Below, piece after piece: positions 1-8,426 of a stretch of DNA of 44,815 nt; positions within the stretch are counted from its first letter, which is position 1, and the number at the start of each line of letters is the position of its first letter. The notes under the pieces were generated by a model. It did not search any database. It was not told the origin of the DNA and worked only from the letters and a program-made list of their open reading frames with translations. Source of the stretch: Deltaproteobacteria bacterium. GTDB taxonomy: Bacteria; Desulfobacterota; Desulfarculia; Adiutricales; Adiutricaceae. The translations under genes and the position numbers were made by a program. The DNA lies in NCBI GenBank assembly GCA_031278475.1, contig JAITKK010000115.1, forward strand, positions 1 to 44,815, in the 5' to 3' direction.

Positions 1-401
1 GGGCATGTCTTTGCCCCATGACTTCAGGATGCCACACTTGCCGCATGCCCCGCCAAAAGCCATCCTGCATCAAAATTATCTTACTGGATTTAGGTCTTTA
101 TTTTAAGTATATTACGCCCAGGCCGCGGAAGCCCTGGATGGCCTCAAGCCCACGGGCCACGGTGGCAAAGGCCGCGAGCGCACCCATTGGGATGCGACCG
201 GGTGGAGCCCATAGGCGGGATTTTGCGCGGCGATTGGCCACTTTGGGCCTATTTTGGGGCCGAATCATGGCAAGGGGCCCGGAAAGCCCCGTTTTCCGGG
301 GCCGGGAGGGGCGCTCTCCCAAAAAGGGCTTGAAATCACGGCCCCTATCTTGCTATTTTGCCTCTTATCATCATGCCGGCGTCACGGCCAAAAGGTCACA
401 G
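1..401. other. No gene recognised; sequence upstream of recR
   Basis: No convincing coding region is visible. The reading frame of recR stays open leftwards, but the upstream translation is Pro/Arg-rich, has no family resemblance, and precedes the normal RecR N-terminus, so I treat it as non-coding. The stretch around 85-120 is AT-rich and could hold the recR promoter, but I could not fix a clear pair of -35 and -10 boxes. The often-seen upstream partners of recR (dnaX and the YbaB/EbfC gene) are not present in this window. Confidence 0.5.
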
Positions 402-1016
402 ATGAAACACCCACCGCAGATCGAGGAGCTCGTTGAAAGGCTTTCCAAGCTCCCTGGGCTAGGGCGCAAGAGCGCGACCAGGCTCGCATTGCACCTTCTG
501 AGAAGCCCGGAGGATGAGGTGAGCGCCCTGGCCGCGGCCCTCATGGCCGTGAAGGAGCGCATACGCTTCTGCTCGGTCTGCCACGACTACACGGACCAGG
601 ACCCCTGCCCCCGCTGCAGCGATCCCAAAAGGGACAGGGGCTCCATCTGCGTGGTGGAGAGCCCGGCCGATCTCATGGTCATCGAGGCCTCCGGCATCTA
701 CCACGGCCTCTACCACGTCCTGGGGGGGGTGCTGAACCCCTTGGCCGGGATCGGCCCGGACGAGCTCAACATCCAGGACCTTGTGGCAAGGGTGGACGCC
801 CTGGCGAAGACCGATTCGCAGGTAAGGGAGCTGATACTCGCGACCGGAAGCTCGCCAGAGGCCGAGGCCACCTGCTCCTACATCGTCACCCAGCTGGGGG
901 GCAGGGATCTTAGGGTGACCAGGCTCGCGAGGGGGCTTCCCTCGGGCATGGACCTGGAGTTCGTGGACGGGCAGACGCTCAGGCAGGCCCTGGAGTTCAG
1001 GGGCGAGGCACGTTAA
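402..1016 (+). CDS. recR: Recombination mediator protein RecR
   Basis: RecR works with RecO (and RecF) to load RecA on gapped single-stranded DNA in the cytoplasm. The 204-residue product has the family length and layout: an N-terminal helix-hairpin-helix region (LSKLPGLGRKSATRLALHLL), a four-cysteine zinc site with C57, C60, C69 and C72, then a Toprim domain beginning near ICVVESPADLMVIE. The ATG at 402 was chosen because MKHPPQIEELVERL matches the usual RecR start; a longer in-frame reading upstream lacks any family similarity. The ribosome site is weak (AAAGG about 8 bases upstream). ilvB follows 22 bases downstream on the same strand, so co-transcription is possible although the functions are unrelated. 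Confidence 0.96.
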   Translation: MKHPPQIEELVERLSKLPGLGRKSATRLALHLLRSPEDEVSALAAALMAVKERIRFCSVCHDYTDQDPCPRCSDPKRDRGSICVVESPADLMVIEASGIYHGLYHVLGGVLNPLAGIGPDELNIQDLVARVDALAKTDSQVRELILATGSSPEAEATCSYIVTQLGGRDLRVTRLARGLPSGMDLEFVDGQTLRQALEFRGEAR

Positions 1017-1038
1017 AAACCGGGAGGGGCTTAGGATT

Positions 1039-2910
1039 ATGGGCCCAGACGACAAAAACAAAGACAAGGCACCAAGGGCCAAGGCGGCCGACAAGGCCGC
1101 CGCACCCAAGGCCGGGAAGGCGGCGGCCGTGAAGGCCGCCGCGTCCAAGGCCGCCAGCGCCGTGGCATCCAAGGCCGCGAGCGCGGTGAAGGCCATAAAG
1201 GCCTCCAGGGCCGCCAAAGGCCCAGCCAAGGCGGAGGACATCCTCAACGGGGCCCAGGCCATAGTGAGGTTCCTGAAGGAGCGGGGCACTCCCCTCGTCT
1301 TCGGCTACCCGGGCGGCGCCGTCATCCCGCTCTACGACGCGCTCTACGACTCGGGGCTGCGCCACATCCTGGCCCGCCACGAGCAGGGGGCCATACACGC
1401 CGCGGACGGTTTCGCGAGAGCCACGGGCAAGACCGGGGTGGTATTCGCGACCTCGGGGCCCGGGGCCACCAACCTTGTGACCGGGCTCGCGACCGCCCAC
1501 ATGGACTCCGTGCCATTGGTTGCCATAACCGGGCAGGTGCCCACCACCTCGCTGGGGAGCGACAGCTTCCAGGAGGCGGACATCTACGGCATCTCGATTC
1601 CCATAACAAAGTACAATTACCTGATAAAGGACCCCGCCGACCTGCTCCCGGCGCTCTCCGAGGCCTTCCACATAGCCTCCACCGGAAGGCCGGGGCCCGT
1701 GCTTGTGGACATCCCCAAGGACGTGCAGACGGCCGCCCTTTCCTACTTCCCGCCCAAGACGGTCCCCATCCCGGGCTACAGCCCATCCCCCAAGCCGGAC
1801 CCGGAGGGGGTGGCCAAGCTCGCCGAGGCCATCGCCGTCTCTAGGAGGCCGCTTCTCTACGTGGGCGGCGGGGCGATAACCACAGGGGTACAGGCGGATC
1901 TCCTGAAACTCGCCGAGGGCTCCGACATGGCGGTGGTCACCAGCCTCCAAGCCAAGGGGGCCTTCCCGGACACCCACCCGCTCTGCCTGGGGCTCCCTGG
2001 CATGCACGGGCCCAAGTACGCGAACATCGCCATAAACGAGGCCGACCTCATAGTGGGCCTGGGGGCCCGCTTCGACGACCGGGTGGTGGGCGACGTGCGG
2101 CGCTTCGCGCCGCTCGCTAGGGTCGCCCACGTGGACGTGGACCCGGCCGAGATCGGCAAAAGGGTCCCGGCCGACCTCCCGGTGGAAGGGGATCTGAGGC
2201 TAGCCCTGGAGCTGCTTCTGGCTACCATAAGCCCTGAGAGGAAACCCGAGTGGCGGGCGAGGATCCTGGACCTCAAGGCCAAGCACCCCCTGGCGGTGCC
2301 CAAGGCCGGGAAGGACATAAGGCCACAGGCGGCCATAAAGGCCCTCTCGGACAAGGCCGGGGACGGCGCCCTGTTCGTGACCGACGTGGGCCAGCACCAG
2401 ATGTGGTGCGCCCAGTTCCTTAGCGTGTCCAAGCCGAGGCGCTTCCTGTCCTCGGGCGGCCTGGGCACCATGGGCTTCGGGCTCCCCGCCGCCATGGGGG
2501 CGGCGCTGGGCCACAAGGGGGGGCAGGTGTACGCGGTGGTCGGCGACGGCGGCTTCCAGATGACGCTCCAGGAGCTAGCGACGGTGCGCCAGTACGGCAT
2601 ACCCGTGAAGATCCTCATCATCAACAACGGCTGCCTGGGGATGGTCCGCCAGTGGCAGGAGTTCTTCAACGGCCGCCGCTACTCCGAGACGGTCTTCGGC
2701 TACAACCCGGACTTCGCGAAACTCGCGGCGGTCTACGGCATCCCCAGCCGCAGGGTGGACAAACCCCAGGACCTGGACGGGGCCGTGTCCTGGCTGGTGG
2801 CGGAGAAGGGCCCCGCGCTCTTGGACGCCATGGTCGCCAAAGGCGAGAACGTGCTCCCCATGATACCCGCGGGCAAGGGGCAGACGGACTTTTACGAGAC
2901 GGAGGGCTAG
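1039..2910 (+). CDS. ilvB: Acetolactate synthase, large (catalytic) subunit
   Basis: Thiamine-diphosphate enzyme that condenses pyruvate to acetolactate, or pyruvate with 2-ketobutyrate, in the first common step of branched-chain amino acid synthesis. At 623 residues it is longer than the usual 560-590. The catalytic Glu is E115 in RHEQGA, followed by FATSGPGATNLVTGL; the ThDP/Mg motif GDGGFQMTLQEL through LIINN lies near residues 500-530. The first ~60 residues are an Ala/Lys-rich low-complexity segment absent from typical homologues; the conserved enzyme begins around AEDILNGAQAIVRFL. The ATG at 1039 has a good ribosome site (GGAGG at 1023-1027), and no comparable site lies closer to the conserved part, so the extension is probably translated. 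The stop is four bases before the ilvN start, giving a translationally close pair. Confidence 0.96.
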   Translation: MGPDDKNKDKAPRAKAADKAAAPKAGKAAAVKAAASKAASAVASKAASAVKAIKASRAAKGPAKAEDILNGAQAIVRFLKERGTPLVFGYPGGAVIPLYDALYDSGLRHILARHEQGAIHAADGFARATGKTGVVFATSGPGATNLVTGLATAHMDSVPLVAITGQVPTTSLGSDSFQEADIYGISIPITKYNYLIKDPADLLPALSEAFHIASTGRPGPVLVDIPKDVQTAALSYFPPKTVPIPGYSPSPKPDPEGVAKLAEAIAVSRRPLLYVGGGAITTGVQADLLKLAEGSDMAVVTSLQAKGAFPDTHPLCLGLPGMHGPKYANIAINEADLIVGLGARFDDRVVGDVRRFAPLARVAHVDVDPAEIGKRVPADLPVEGDLRLALELLLATISPERKPEWRARILDLKAKHPLAVPKAGKDIRPQAAIKALSDKAGDGALFVTDVGQHQMWCAQFLSVSKPRRFLSSGGLGTMGFGLPAAMGAALGHKGGQVYAVVGDGGFQMTLQELATVRQYGIPVKILIINNGCLGMVRQWQEFFNGRRYSETVFGYNPDFAKLAAVYGIPSRRVDKPQDLDGAVSWLVAEKGPALLDAMVAKGENVLPMIPAGKGQTDFYETEG

Positions 2911-2914
2911 CGAC

Positions 2915-3421
2915 ATGGCAGACAGGGCTCAGATGAGAAAGATCATCTCCATACTGGTCCGCAACAAGCCGGGCGTGCTGTCCCACGTGGCTGGCCTTGT
3001 GACCCGCAGGGCCTACAACGTGGAATCCATCGCGGCGGGGCCTACCGAGGACAACTCCATCACCCGCATAACGCTGGTGGTCTCGGGTGACGAGCAGGTC
3101 CTGGAGCAGGTGACCAAGCAGTTCAGGAAGCTTATCGACGTCATAAAGGTGGACGACATCCCCCACGAGCTCGCCATGACTGGCGAGCTCGCGCTCATAA
3201 CGGTCGCCTTCGACCCCTCCAGGAAGTCCGAGATAATGAACCTCGTGAACGTCCTGGGCATGTCCGTCCAGTCCATAGGCCTTGACAGCATAACCCTGCA
3301 GGTGGCGGGGTCCGCCCAGAGGGTGGACACGGCCATCAACGGCCTGTACCCTTTCGAGATAAGGGCCATGGCCCGGACGGGCCTAGTGGCGCTCCCTGTG
3401 ACCCCCGCCGGGGCCCAATAG
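2915..3421 (+). CDS. ilvN: Acetolactate synthase, small (regulatory) subunit
   Basis: Regulatory subunit that activates the catalytic subunit and confers valine feedback inhibition in characterised homologues. The 168 residues carry an N-terminal ACT domain (ISILVRNKPGVLSHVAGLV, then RRAYNVESIAAGPTED) at about residues 5-80 and the usual C-terminal small-subunit domain containing ELALITVAFDPSRKSEIMNL. The ribosome site GGAGGG (2901-2906) overlaps the end of ilvB, consistent with coupled translation. No ilvC follows, unlike many ilvBNC operons; the next gene is hisB after a 275-base gap with its own promoter candidate. Confidence 0.96.
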   Translation: MADRAQMRKIISILVRNKPGVLSHVAGLVTRRAYNVESIAAGPTEDNSITRITLVVSGDEQVLEQVTKQFRKLIDVIKVDDIPHELAMTGELALITVAFDPSRKSEIMNLVNVLGMSVQSIGLDSITLQVAGSAQRVDTAINGLYPFEIRAMARTGLVALPVTPAGAQ

Positions 3422-3435
3422 CCGCCCCCCCCCAC

Positions 3436-3464
3436 TGGAAAAAGGGCCCTTGGGCGGGTATATT
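3436..3464 (+). promoter_or_regulatory. Candidate sigma-70 promoter for hisB-hisA(-mutS2)
   Basis: TGGAAA (3436-3441), a 17-base spacer, then TATATT (3459-3464). The -10 matches consensus at five of six positions and the -35 at four of six. It lies 232 bases upstream of hisB. Confidence 0.4.
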
Positions 3465-3496
3465 CTTGGGAAGGCCCGAATCCCCGCGGCCCCCTT

Positions 3497-3535
3497 GCCA
3501 AGGCCCAAGGCCCAAGGCCCAAGGGCCAAGGCCAA
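3497..3535. repeat. Short AAGGCCC-type direct repeats
   Basis: About five tandem imperfect copies of a 7-8 base unit (CCAAGGCC/CCCAAGG) in the gap between ilvN and hisB. No function is evident. It belongs to the general pattern of short intergenic tandem repeats in this window. Confidence 0.6.
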
Positions 3536-3696
3536 AAACAAGCCCAAAGGCCAAATGCAAGGGCAAAGGCCGCTGCCTTCGGCCAAAAACCGCCAATAAC
3601 GGCATTCGCCCATGACAACAGACAACCGCCGATGATTTCGGCAGAGAACCGTAAAGGGCCGGCAACGGCCATAATCCCGGCCCAGCAAGGATCCCC

Positions 3697-4290
3697 ATGA
3701 CATCCAAGCCACCCAGGAAAGCCAGCGTCACCCGCGAGACCAAGGAGACAAGGATTAGCTGCTCCCTCTCCTTGGACGGCGGGGCCATCAAGCTCTCGAC
3801 CCCGTCCGGCTTCTTCACCCACATGCTGGACGCCATGGCGCACCACGCCGGCTGGGGCCTGGACCTTGTGGTGGAGGGCGACCCTGAGGTCGATCTGCAC
3901 CACTCAGTCGAGGACTGCGGGCTGGTCCTGGGCGAGTGCCTCGCCATCTCCCTGGGCGACTTCACGGGCCACAGGCGCTTCGCCTCGGCCCTCGTGCCCA
4001 TGGACGAGTCCCTCGCCGAGGCGGCGCTGGACGCGGGCAGGCGCCCGTTCCTTCACTTTTCGGCCGATTTCCCCCAACCCAGCGCGGGCAACTTCGACTT
4101 CTGCCTGGCAAGCGAGTTCTTCCGGGCCCTTGTGACCAAGGCCGGCTGGACATTGCACCTCGAGGGCCGCCGCGGCGGGAACTCCCACCACCTTTGCGAG
4201 GCCCTGTTCAAGGCGACCGGCAGGGCCGCGAGGGAGGCTCTGGCCCCTTCCGGGAAATCGGAGGCGCTTTCGACCAAGGGGGTCCTCTAG
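3697..4290 (+). CDS. hisB: Imidazoleglycerol-phosphate dehydratase
   Basis: Catalyses dehydration of imidazoleglycerol phosphate to imidazoleacetol phosphate, a late step of histidine synthesis, as a Mn-dependent cytoplasmic oligomer. The 197-residue protein is a monofunctional HisB without the phosphatase domain of enteric HisB. Metal-binding His motifs are visible: THMLDAMAHHAGW, DLHHSVEDCGLVLGE and, near the C-terminus, GNSHHLCEALFKATGRA. The ATG is preceded by AAGGAT. hisA starts 23 bases after the stop. The common partner hisH is not between them. Confidence 0.97.
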   Translation: MTSKPPRKASVTRETKETRISCSLSLDGGAIKLSTPSGFFTHMLDAMAHHAGWGLDLVVEGDPEVDLHHSVEDCGLVLGECLAISLGDFTGHRRFASALVPMDESLAEAALDAGRRPFLHFSADFPQPSAGNFDFCLASEFFRALVTKAGWTLHLEGRRGGNSHHLCEALFKATGRAAREALAPSGKSEALSTKGVL

Positions 4291-4313
4291 GGGCCCGAAA
4301 GCCTGGAAGACGC

Positions 4314-5033
4314 ATGCTCCTCATACCTGCCATAGACCTGAAAGACGGCAAGTGCGTGAGGCTCGTGCGCGGCGAGTTCGACCAGGCGACCGTCTACGGC
4401 CATGACCCGGCCATAATGGCCCTGCACTGGGAGTCCCAGGGCGCGGAGTGGATCCACCTTGTGGACTTGGACGCCTCCTTGGGCGAGTCCGGGAACCGCA
4501 GGGCCGTGGAATCCATCCGGGAGAGCGTCAAAGCCAAACTGCAGCTGGGCGGCGGCATAAAGGACATGCGCTCCGTGGACTTCTGGATAGGCGCGGGCAT
4601 CGACAGGCTGATCATGGGGACCGCGCTCCTGGAGGACCCCGGGCTTGTGAGGAAGGCAGCCGGCCGCCATCCGGGGAAGATAGCCGCTGCCCTTGACTCC
4701 AAGGGGACCGCACTGCGCACCTGGGGCTGGAAGGTGGACGCGGGCCGCGATCTCCTCGAAACGGCAGCCTCCCTCGCGTCCTTGGGGATATCCCTTGTCA
4801 TACACACGGACGTCTCGAGGGACGGCACCCAGGAGGGCCCCAACATCCCCCTGACAAAGGAGGTAGCCAAGGCCTCCGGGCTCCCCACCGTAATCTCGGG
4901 CGGCATCTCCGGCCCTGGGGATCTGGCGGCCATAAGGGACGGGGCGCCGGAGCTGTACGGCGCCATCTCCGGGAAAGCCCTCTACGCTGGTACCCTTTCC
5001 TTCGGGGAGGGCCTCGCGGCCCTCGCAGGCTGA
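4314..5033 (+). CDS. hisA: Phosphoribosylformimino-5-aminoimidazole carboxamide ribotide isomerase
   Basis: Amadori isomerase converting ProFAR to PRFAR in histidine synthesis; a 239-residue TIM barrel. The start MLLIPAIDLKDGKCVRL contains the conserved catalytic Asp (IDLKDG), and the second catalytic Asp is in HTDVSRDGTQEG. The two phosphate-binding turns are seen at LGGGIKD and ISGGIS. The ATG at 4314 has GGAAGA just upstream (4305-4310); a longer open frame upstream overlaps hisB out of frame and is not expected. It is followed after seven bases by mutS2. Confidence 0.96.
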   Translation: MLLIPAIDLKDGKCVRLVRGEFDQATVYGHDPAIMALHWESQGAEWIHLVDLDASLGESGNRRAVESIRESVKAKLQLGGGIKDMRSVDFWIGAGIDRLIMGTALLEDPGLVRKAAGRHPGKIAAALDSKGTALRTWGWKVDAGRDLLETAASLASLGISLVIHTDVSRDGTQEGPNIPLTKEVAKASGLPTVISGGISGPGDLAAIRDGAPELYGAISGKALYAGTLSFGEGLAALAG

Positions 5034-5040
5034 GCCCCGC

Positions 5041-7518
5041 ATGCCATACGGATCCGACCCACCCAAGGAAGCGCCAGCCAACCCCGCCCAGGATCCCCCC
5101 GCCCAGCCGCTTTCCGGCCATCGACCCTTGGCGGTTAACCCGCCCTTGCCCGAGACCCCCCCCAACGACCCCATCCGCAAGGAATACCAGGAATACCACT
5201 CGCTTCTGTCCCGCAACGCGCACTCGGCACCCGGGTCTTCCGCGATACTGGGGCTTGCGCCCGTCTTGGAAACCGGGGACATCCTCGCCTCATGGGATCT
5301 GATAGGCGAGGCGGTTAGGGTCCTTTTGTCCCAAGGGGCCCCGCCCCTTTCTGGGCACAGGGATCTCTCGGGGCTCTCCCAGGCGCTATCGGCAGAGGGC
5401 GCGCCCATTCCCGTGGAGGGGCTGCTGCTCGTCTCCGAGGAGGCCGCCTGCGTCGAGGCCGTCAAGGCGTTCGCGAAAAACCTGGGAACGGTTGCGCCCC
5501 TTCTTTCCGAGGGGCTCGCGGGCCTTGGCGACTACCGGGAATTCCTGGAAGCCATGGGACGCTCGATCTCACCCGACTGCGAGATCCTCGACACCGCCTC
5601 GACAGAGCTTGGAAGGCTCCGCCGCGAGCAGGCACTGGCAAGGGACGCCCTTGTCGACAAGCTAAGGGCCCTCATGCGGTCCGCGGACTACGCGCCCCTG
5701 GTGCGCGACGACATAGTGACCACCAGGGGGGATCGCTACGTAATCCAGGTGAGGGCATCCGGGTCCGGCAAGGGCCTTGTCCACGACTGGTCAAAGACGG
5801 GGGCGACCGCCTACCTCGAGCCCATGGAGGCGGTGGACGACAACAACCGCCTGAACTTCCTGAGGGCCCAGGAGCGCAGGGAGGTTGAGCGGATCATATT
5901 GTGGCTGTCCTCCATGTGCCGGGAGAGGATAAGGGACCTTGGCCGCGACGGGGACGCCCTTACCACGCTGGACAGGGTATGCGCCTGCGCGAGGATGGCC
6001 GTGGACCGCGCCTGCTCCCGGCCCGAGCACGGGCCGGGCAAGGGCTACAGGCTGATTGGCCTTAGGCACCCGCTTCTGGAGGAAAGGCTCCGGGGGGAAA
6101 ACCGGGGGATAACGCCCCTTGACTTCCTCATAGAGCCGGAAAAGCCCATGCTGGTCATATCCGGGCTAAACACGGGCGGGAAGACCATAGCCCTCAAGAC
6201 CCTGGGGCTCAACTGCCTGATAGCCAAGAGCGGGCTCTTCGTGCACGCGAAAGAGGGCTCCCGGATGGATCTTCCCGGGGAGCTCCTGGCCGTCATGGGG
6301 GACAACCAGGACCTTGCGTCCGATCTCTCGACCTTCTCAGGCCACGTGAGGGCGCTCAAGGCCGTCTTGGGCAAGGCCTCGGCCGGGACGCTGATACTCT
6401 TGGACGAGCTAGGGAACGGCACCGACCCCCAGGAGGGGGCGGCGCTTGCGCTCGCCGTGCTGGGGCACCTCCTGACGACGGGCGCGACCGTGGTGACGGC
6501 CACCCACTTCCACCTCGTCAAGGCCTGGGCCCTGCTAACCGAAGGGGTCGTCCCGGTCGCGGTGAACTCGTCCGAGGACGGGCTCCCGGCCTACGGCTTG
6601 TCCTACGGAACGCCCGGCTTCTCGGGAGGGCTCAACATGGCCCAGAGGCTGGGGCTCCCGGCCTTCCTGGTGGACGCCGCGAGGGGTTTCCTGGACGAGG
6701 GCCACAGGAGGGCCGACGAGCTGTTGGAAAGCCTCGACAGGGAGCTCTCAAGGCTCGCCCGGGAAAGGGAGGGCCTGGAACTGGAGCGCCGCGGGCTGCG
6801 AGACGAACTTTCCCGCCAAAGGGATCTCCAACTGAAAGAGTCCGAAAGGCGCGACCGGGAGGCAAGGGCGAGGGATCAGGACATCAAGATGGCCCTTAAC
6901 CGCTACCGCAGGGAGTGGGACGGGCTAAAGTCCGAGCTGCGCGCGGCCCTTAAGGACGGGAACCCGCCCAACCCGGTCGCGTTGGGCGCGAGGAAGGCGG
7001 AGTTGGACAGGGACCTTGAGCGGGTCAGGCCCGAGACCCTGGGCACCCGGACCGAGTCCCCGCAGCCCCTGGACCCCAAGGCCGGCGACAGGGTCTTCAT
7101 CCGCAAGCTCGGAAGGGTGGGAACGGTCGTTACCTGGAACCCGGACAAGAACGAGGGCGTGGTCGAGAGCAGGAACGTAAGGGTCAAGGCCGAACTCGCG
7201 GAGCTCGCGGAAGCCAACGGCAAGGACCCCGAGCCAAGGGTGCTGAACATCATAGCAACCCCGGGCTCAACCGACCCGTCGGCCTTGAAGCTTCTGGGCT
7301 TCACTGTCGACGAGGCCTTGCTTGAGATAGACCGGGAGATAGACAGGGCCATACTGGGAGGCAGGGACAAGCTCACCATAATCCACGGCCTGGGGACGGG
7401 GAGGCTCAAATCCGGGATAAGCAGCTATCTCAAAAGACACCCAAGGGTCCGAGGGTTCGGGAGCCCAACGGACATCCCTGGCGGCTCCGGCGTGACCGAG
7501 GTCTTCTTGGATTCCTGA
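5041..7518 (+). CDS. mutS2: Endonuclease MutS2 family protein
   Basis: MutS2 proteins are DNA-binding ATPases implicated in suppressing homologous recombination or in ribosome rescue, depending on species. The 825 residues show the MutS-like core: Walker A GLNTGGKT (residues 375-382), Walker B LILLDELGNGTDP, a long charged coiled-coil region (about 540-640, RERE/LERRGLRDELSRQRD), a KOW-like segment (DRVFIRKLGRVGTVV) and a C-terminal Smr domain with HGLGTG near residue 785. The N-terminal ~45 residues are Pro-rich and not typical. The Smr entry motif is atypical: where family members have LDLR this protein reads LKLL. The ribosome site for the ATG at 5041 is poor, so translation may be coupled to hisA. 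Confidence 0.93.
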   Translation: MPYGSDPPKEAPANPAQDPPAQPLSGHRPLAVNPPLPETPPNDPIRKEYQEYHSLLSRNAHSAPGSSAILGLAPVLETGDILASWDLIGEAVRVLLSQGAPPLSGHRDLSGLSQALSAEGAPIPVEGLLLVSEEAACVEAVKAFAKNLGTVAPLLSEGLAGLGDYREFLEAMGRSISPDCEILDTASTELGRLRREQALARDALVDKLRALMRSADYAPLVRDDIVTTRGDRYVIQVRASGSGKGLVHDWSKTGATAYLEPMEAVDDNNRLNFLRAQERREVERIILWLSSMCRERIRDLGRDGDALTTLDRVCACARMAVDRACSRPEHGPGKGYRLIGLRHPLLEERLRGENRGITPLDFLIEPEKPMLVISGLNTGGKTIALKTLGLNCLIAKSGLFVHAKEGSRMDLPGELLAVMGDNQDLASDLSTFSGHVRALKAVLGKASAGTLILLDELGNGTDPQEGAALALAVLGHLLTTGATVVTATHFHLVKAWALLTEGVVPVAVNSSEDGLPAYGLSYGTPGFSGGLNMAQRLGLPAFLVDAARGFLDEGHRRADELLESLDRELSRLAREREGLELERRGLRDELSRQRDLQLKESERRDREARARDQDIKMALNRYRREWDGLKSELRAALKDGNPPNPVALGARKAELDRDLERVRPETLGTRTESPQPLDPKAGDRVFIRKLGRVGTVVTWNPDKNEGVVESRNVRVKAELAELAEANGKDPEPRVLNIIATPGSTDPSALKLLGFTVDEALLEIDREIDRAILGGRDKLTIIHGLGTGRLKSGISSYLKRHPRVRGFGSPTDIPGGSGVTEVFLDS

Positions 7519-7646
7519 GCTTTTTTTGGCCAAAGGCACTTTGACACCGGCACTTACGGCTATATGGATCGTTTTAGGGCTCAAAATAATGGTTATGACT
7601 GTTTATACCCGAATCATATGGCATTACCAATCAAAGGGGGCATATT

Positions 7647-8018
7647 GTGGCAAAGGAAGATGACGGCAATCACAATGGGGCAGATTCGATTAAGCCTGAA
7701 AACGATAAATCCTTATCGTTTTTTGAACATACTTGTGAAATCCATCCCCCGTTTCATATCGCCGATATCAAGCAAGATCTTGAAAACACTGAAATGCATG
7801 TTTATGTGGAATACGATAAGTCCTTGGGCTTTACTTCAATTTGTTGTGGTGAAAAAGATTCCAAAATCGATCATGTGGAGCCCCGTATATGGCGTGTTCC
7901 TGACTTTCAAAAGTTTAAGTCTTTCATACATATGGACGTGCCCTTTGTCAAGTGCCCGAAATGCGATTCCGTCAAAGAAACCAAATTGCCCATGGGAAGA
8001 AACCCAATAAGATTTTAG
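7647..8018 (+). pseudogene. ISL3-type transposase, N-terminal fragment
   Basis: A 123-residue product with a GTG start and a strong upstream G-rich ribosome site (AAAGGGGG, 7633-7640). The pattern resembles the N-terminal zinc-binding region of ISL3 transposases: an EMHVYVEYD strand, paired cysteines (CCGEKD), then RIWRVPDFQKFKSFIHM, and VPFVKCPKC. Full ISL3 transposases have about 400 residues and continue into a helix-turn-helix and DDE domain. Here a stop follows LPMGRNPIRF and no continuation is visible in any frame downstream. Base composition is clearly lower in GC than the flanking genes, in line with acquired DNA. I saw no convincing terminal inverted repeats. It could alternatively be a small domesticated DNA-binding protein. 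Confidence 0.6.
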
Positions 8019-8426
8019 TTATATGAATTCCTTGGATTACGCATATTTTTGTGTTGCGGCTTTGGGCAATTACCCATAATAATGCCTATTTTGCCGCATA
8101 TATTTGGATATCTCTGGCATGCATGGTTTCCCCTCGCCACATGAATTACCCCACAATCTTCCTGACATTCCTATAATAATCCCACAGCGTCCCGCAGCGT
8201 CCCGCAACATCCCATAACATCCAACGACATCCCACAACAATAACAGCCAATTGCCAAGGATTCTGCGCACGACGCGGGAACCTCGCATCGATTGCAATGC
8301 GCCTGTGTCATATTCGCGCAAAAGGCGTGAGCCGTTTGGTGACTTGGGAATTTGGTGGCTTGCGGGCTTGGGAAGTTAGTGGAACTGGGGAGTGTGCGGG
8401 ATCCGGGCTGTTTGATGTGTCCAGGG
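8019..8426. other. Intergenic region with degenerate CATCCC/CGTCCC repeats
   Basis: No gene is supported. Between about 8178 and 8240 there are repeated units of roughly 10 bases (CGTCCCGCAG, CATCCCATAA, CATCCCACAA). Similar CATCCC-type strings recur at 30470-30750 and 43940-44000. The block separates the transposase remnant from the end of the minus-strand gene that follows. Confidence 0.5.

Noticed and set aside
7541-7566. TTGACA upstream of the transposase remnant as a promoter
   Set aside because: The nearest TATATG lies at a spacing of 14 bases, too short for sigma-70.
7564-8010. Alternative plus-strand frame over the transposase remnant
   Set aside because: The competing frame starting at 7647 has a ribosome site and the ISL3-like pattern; this one has neither.
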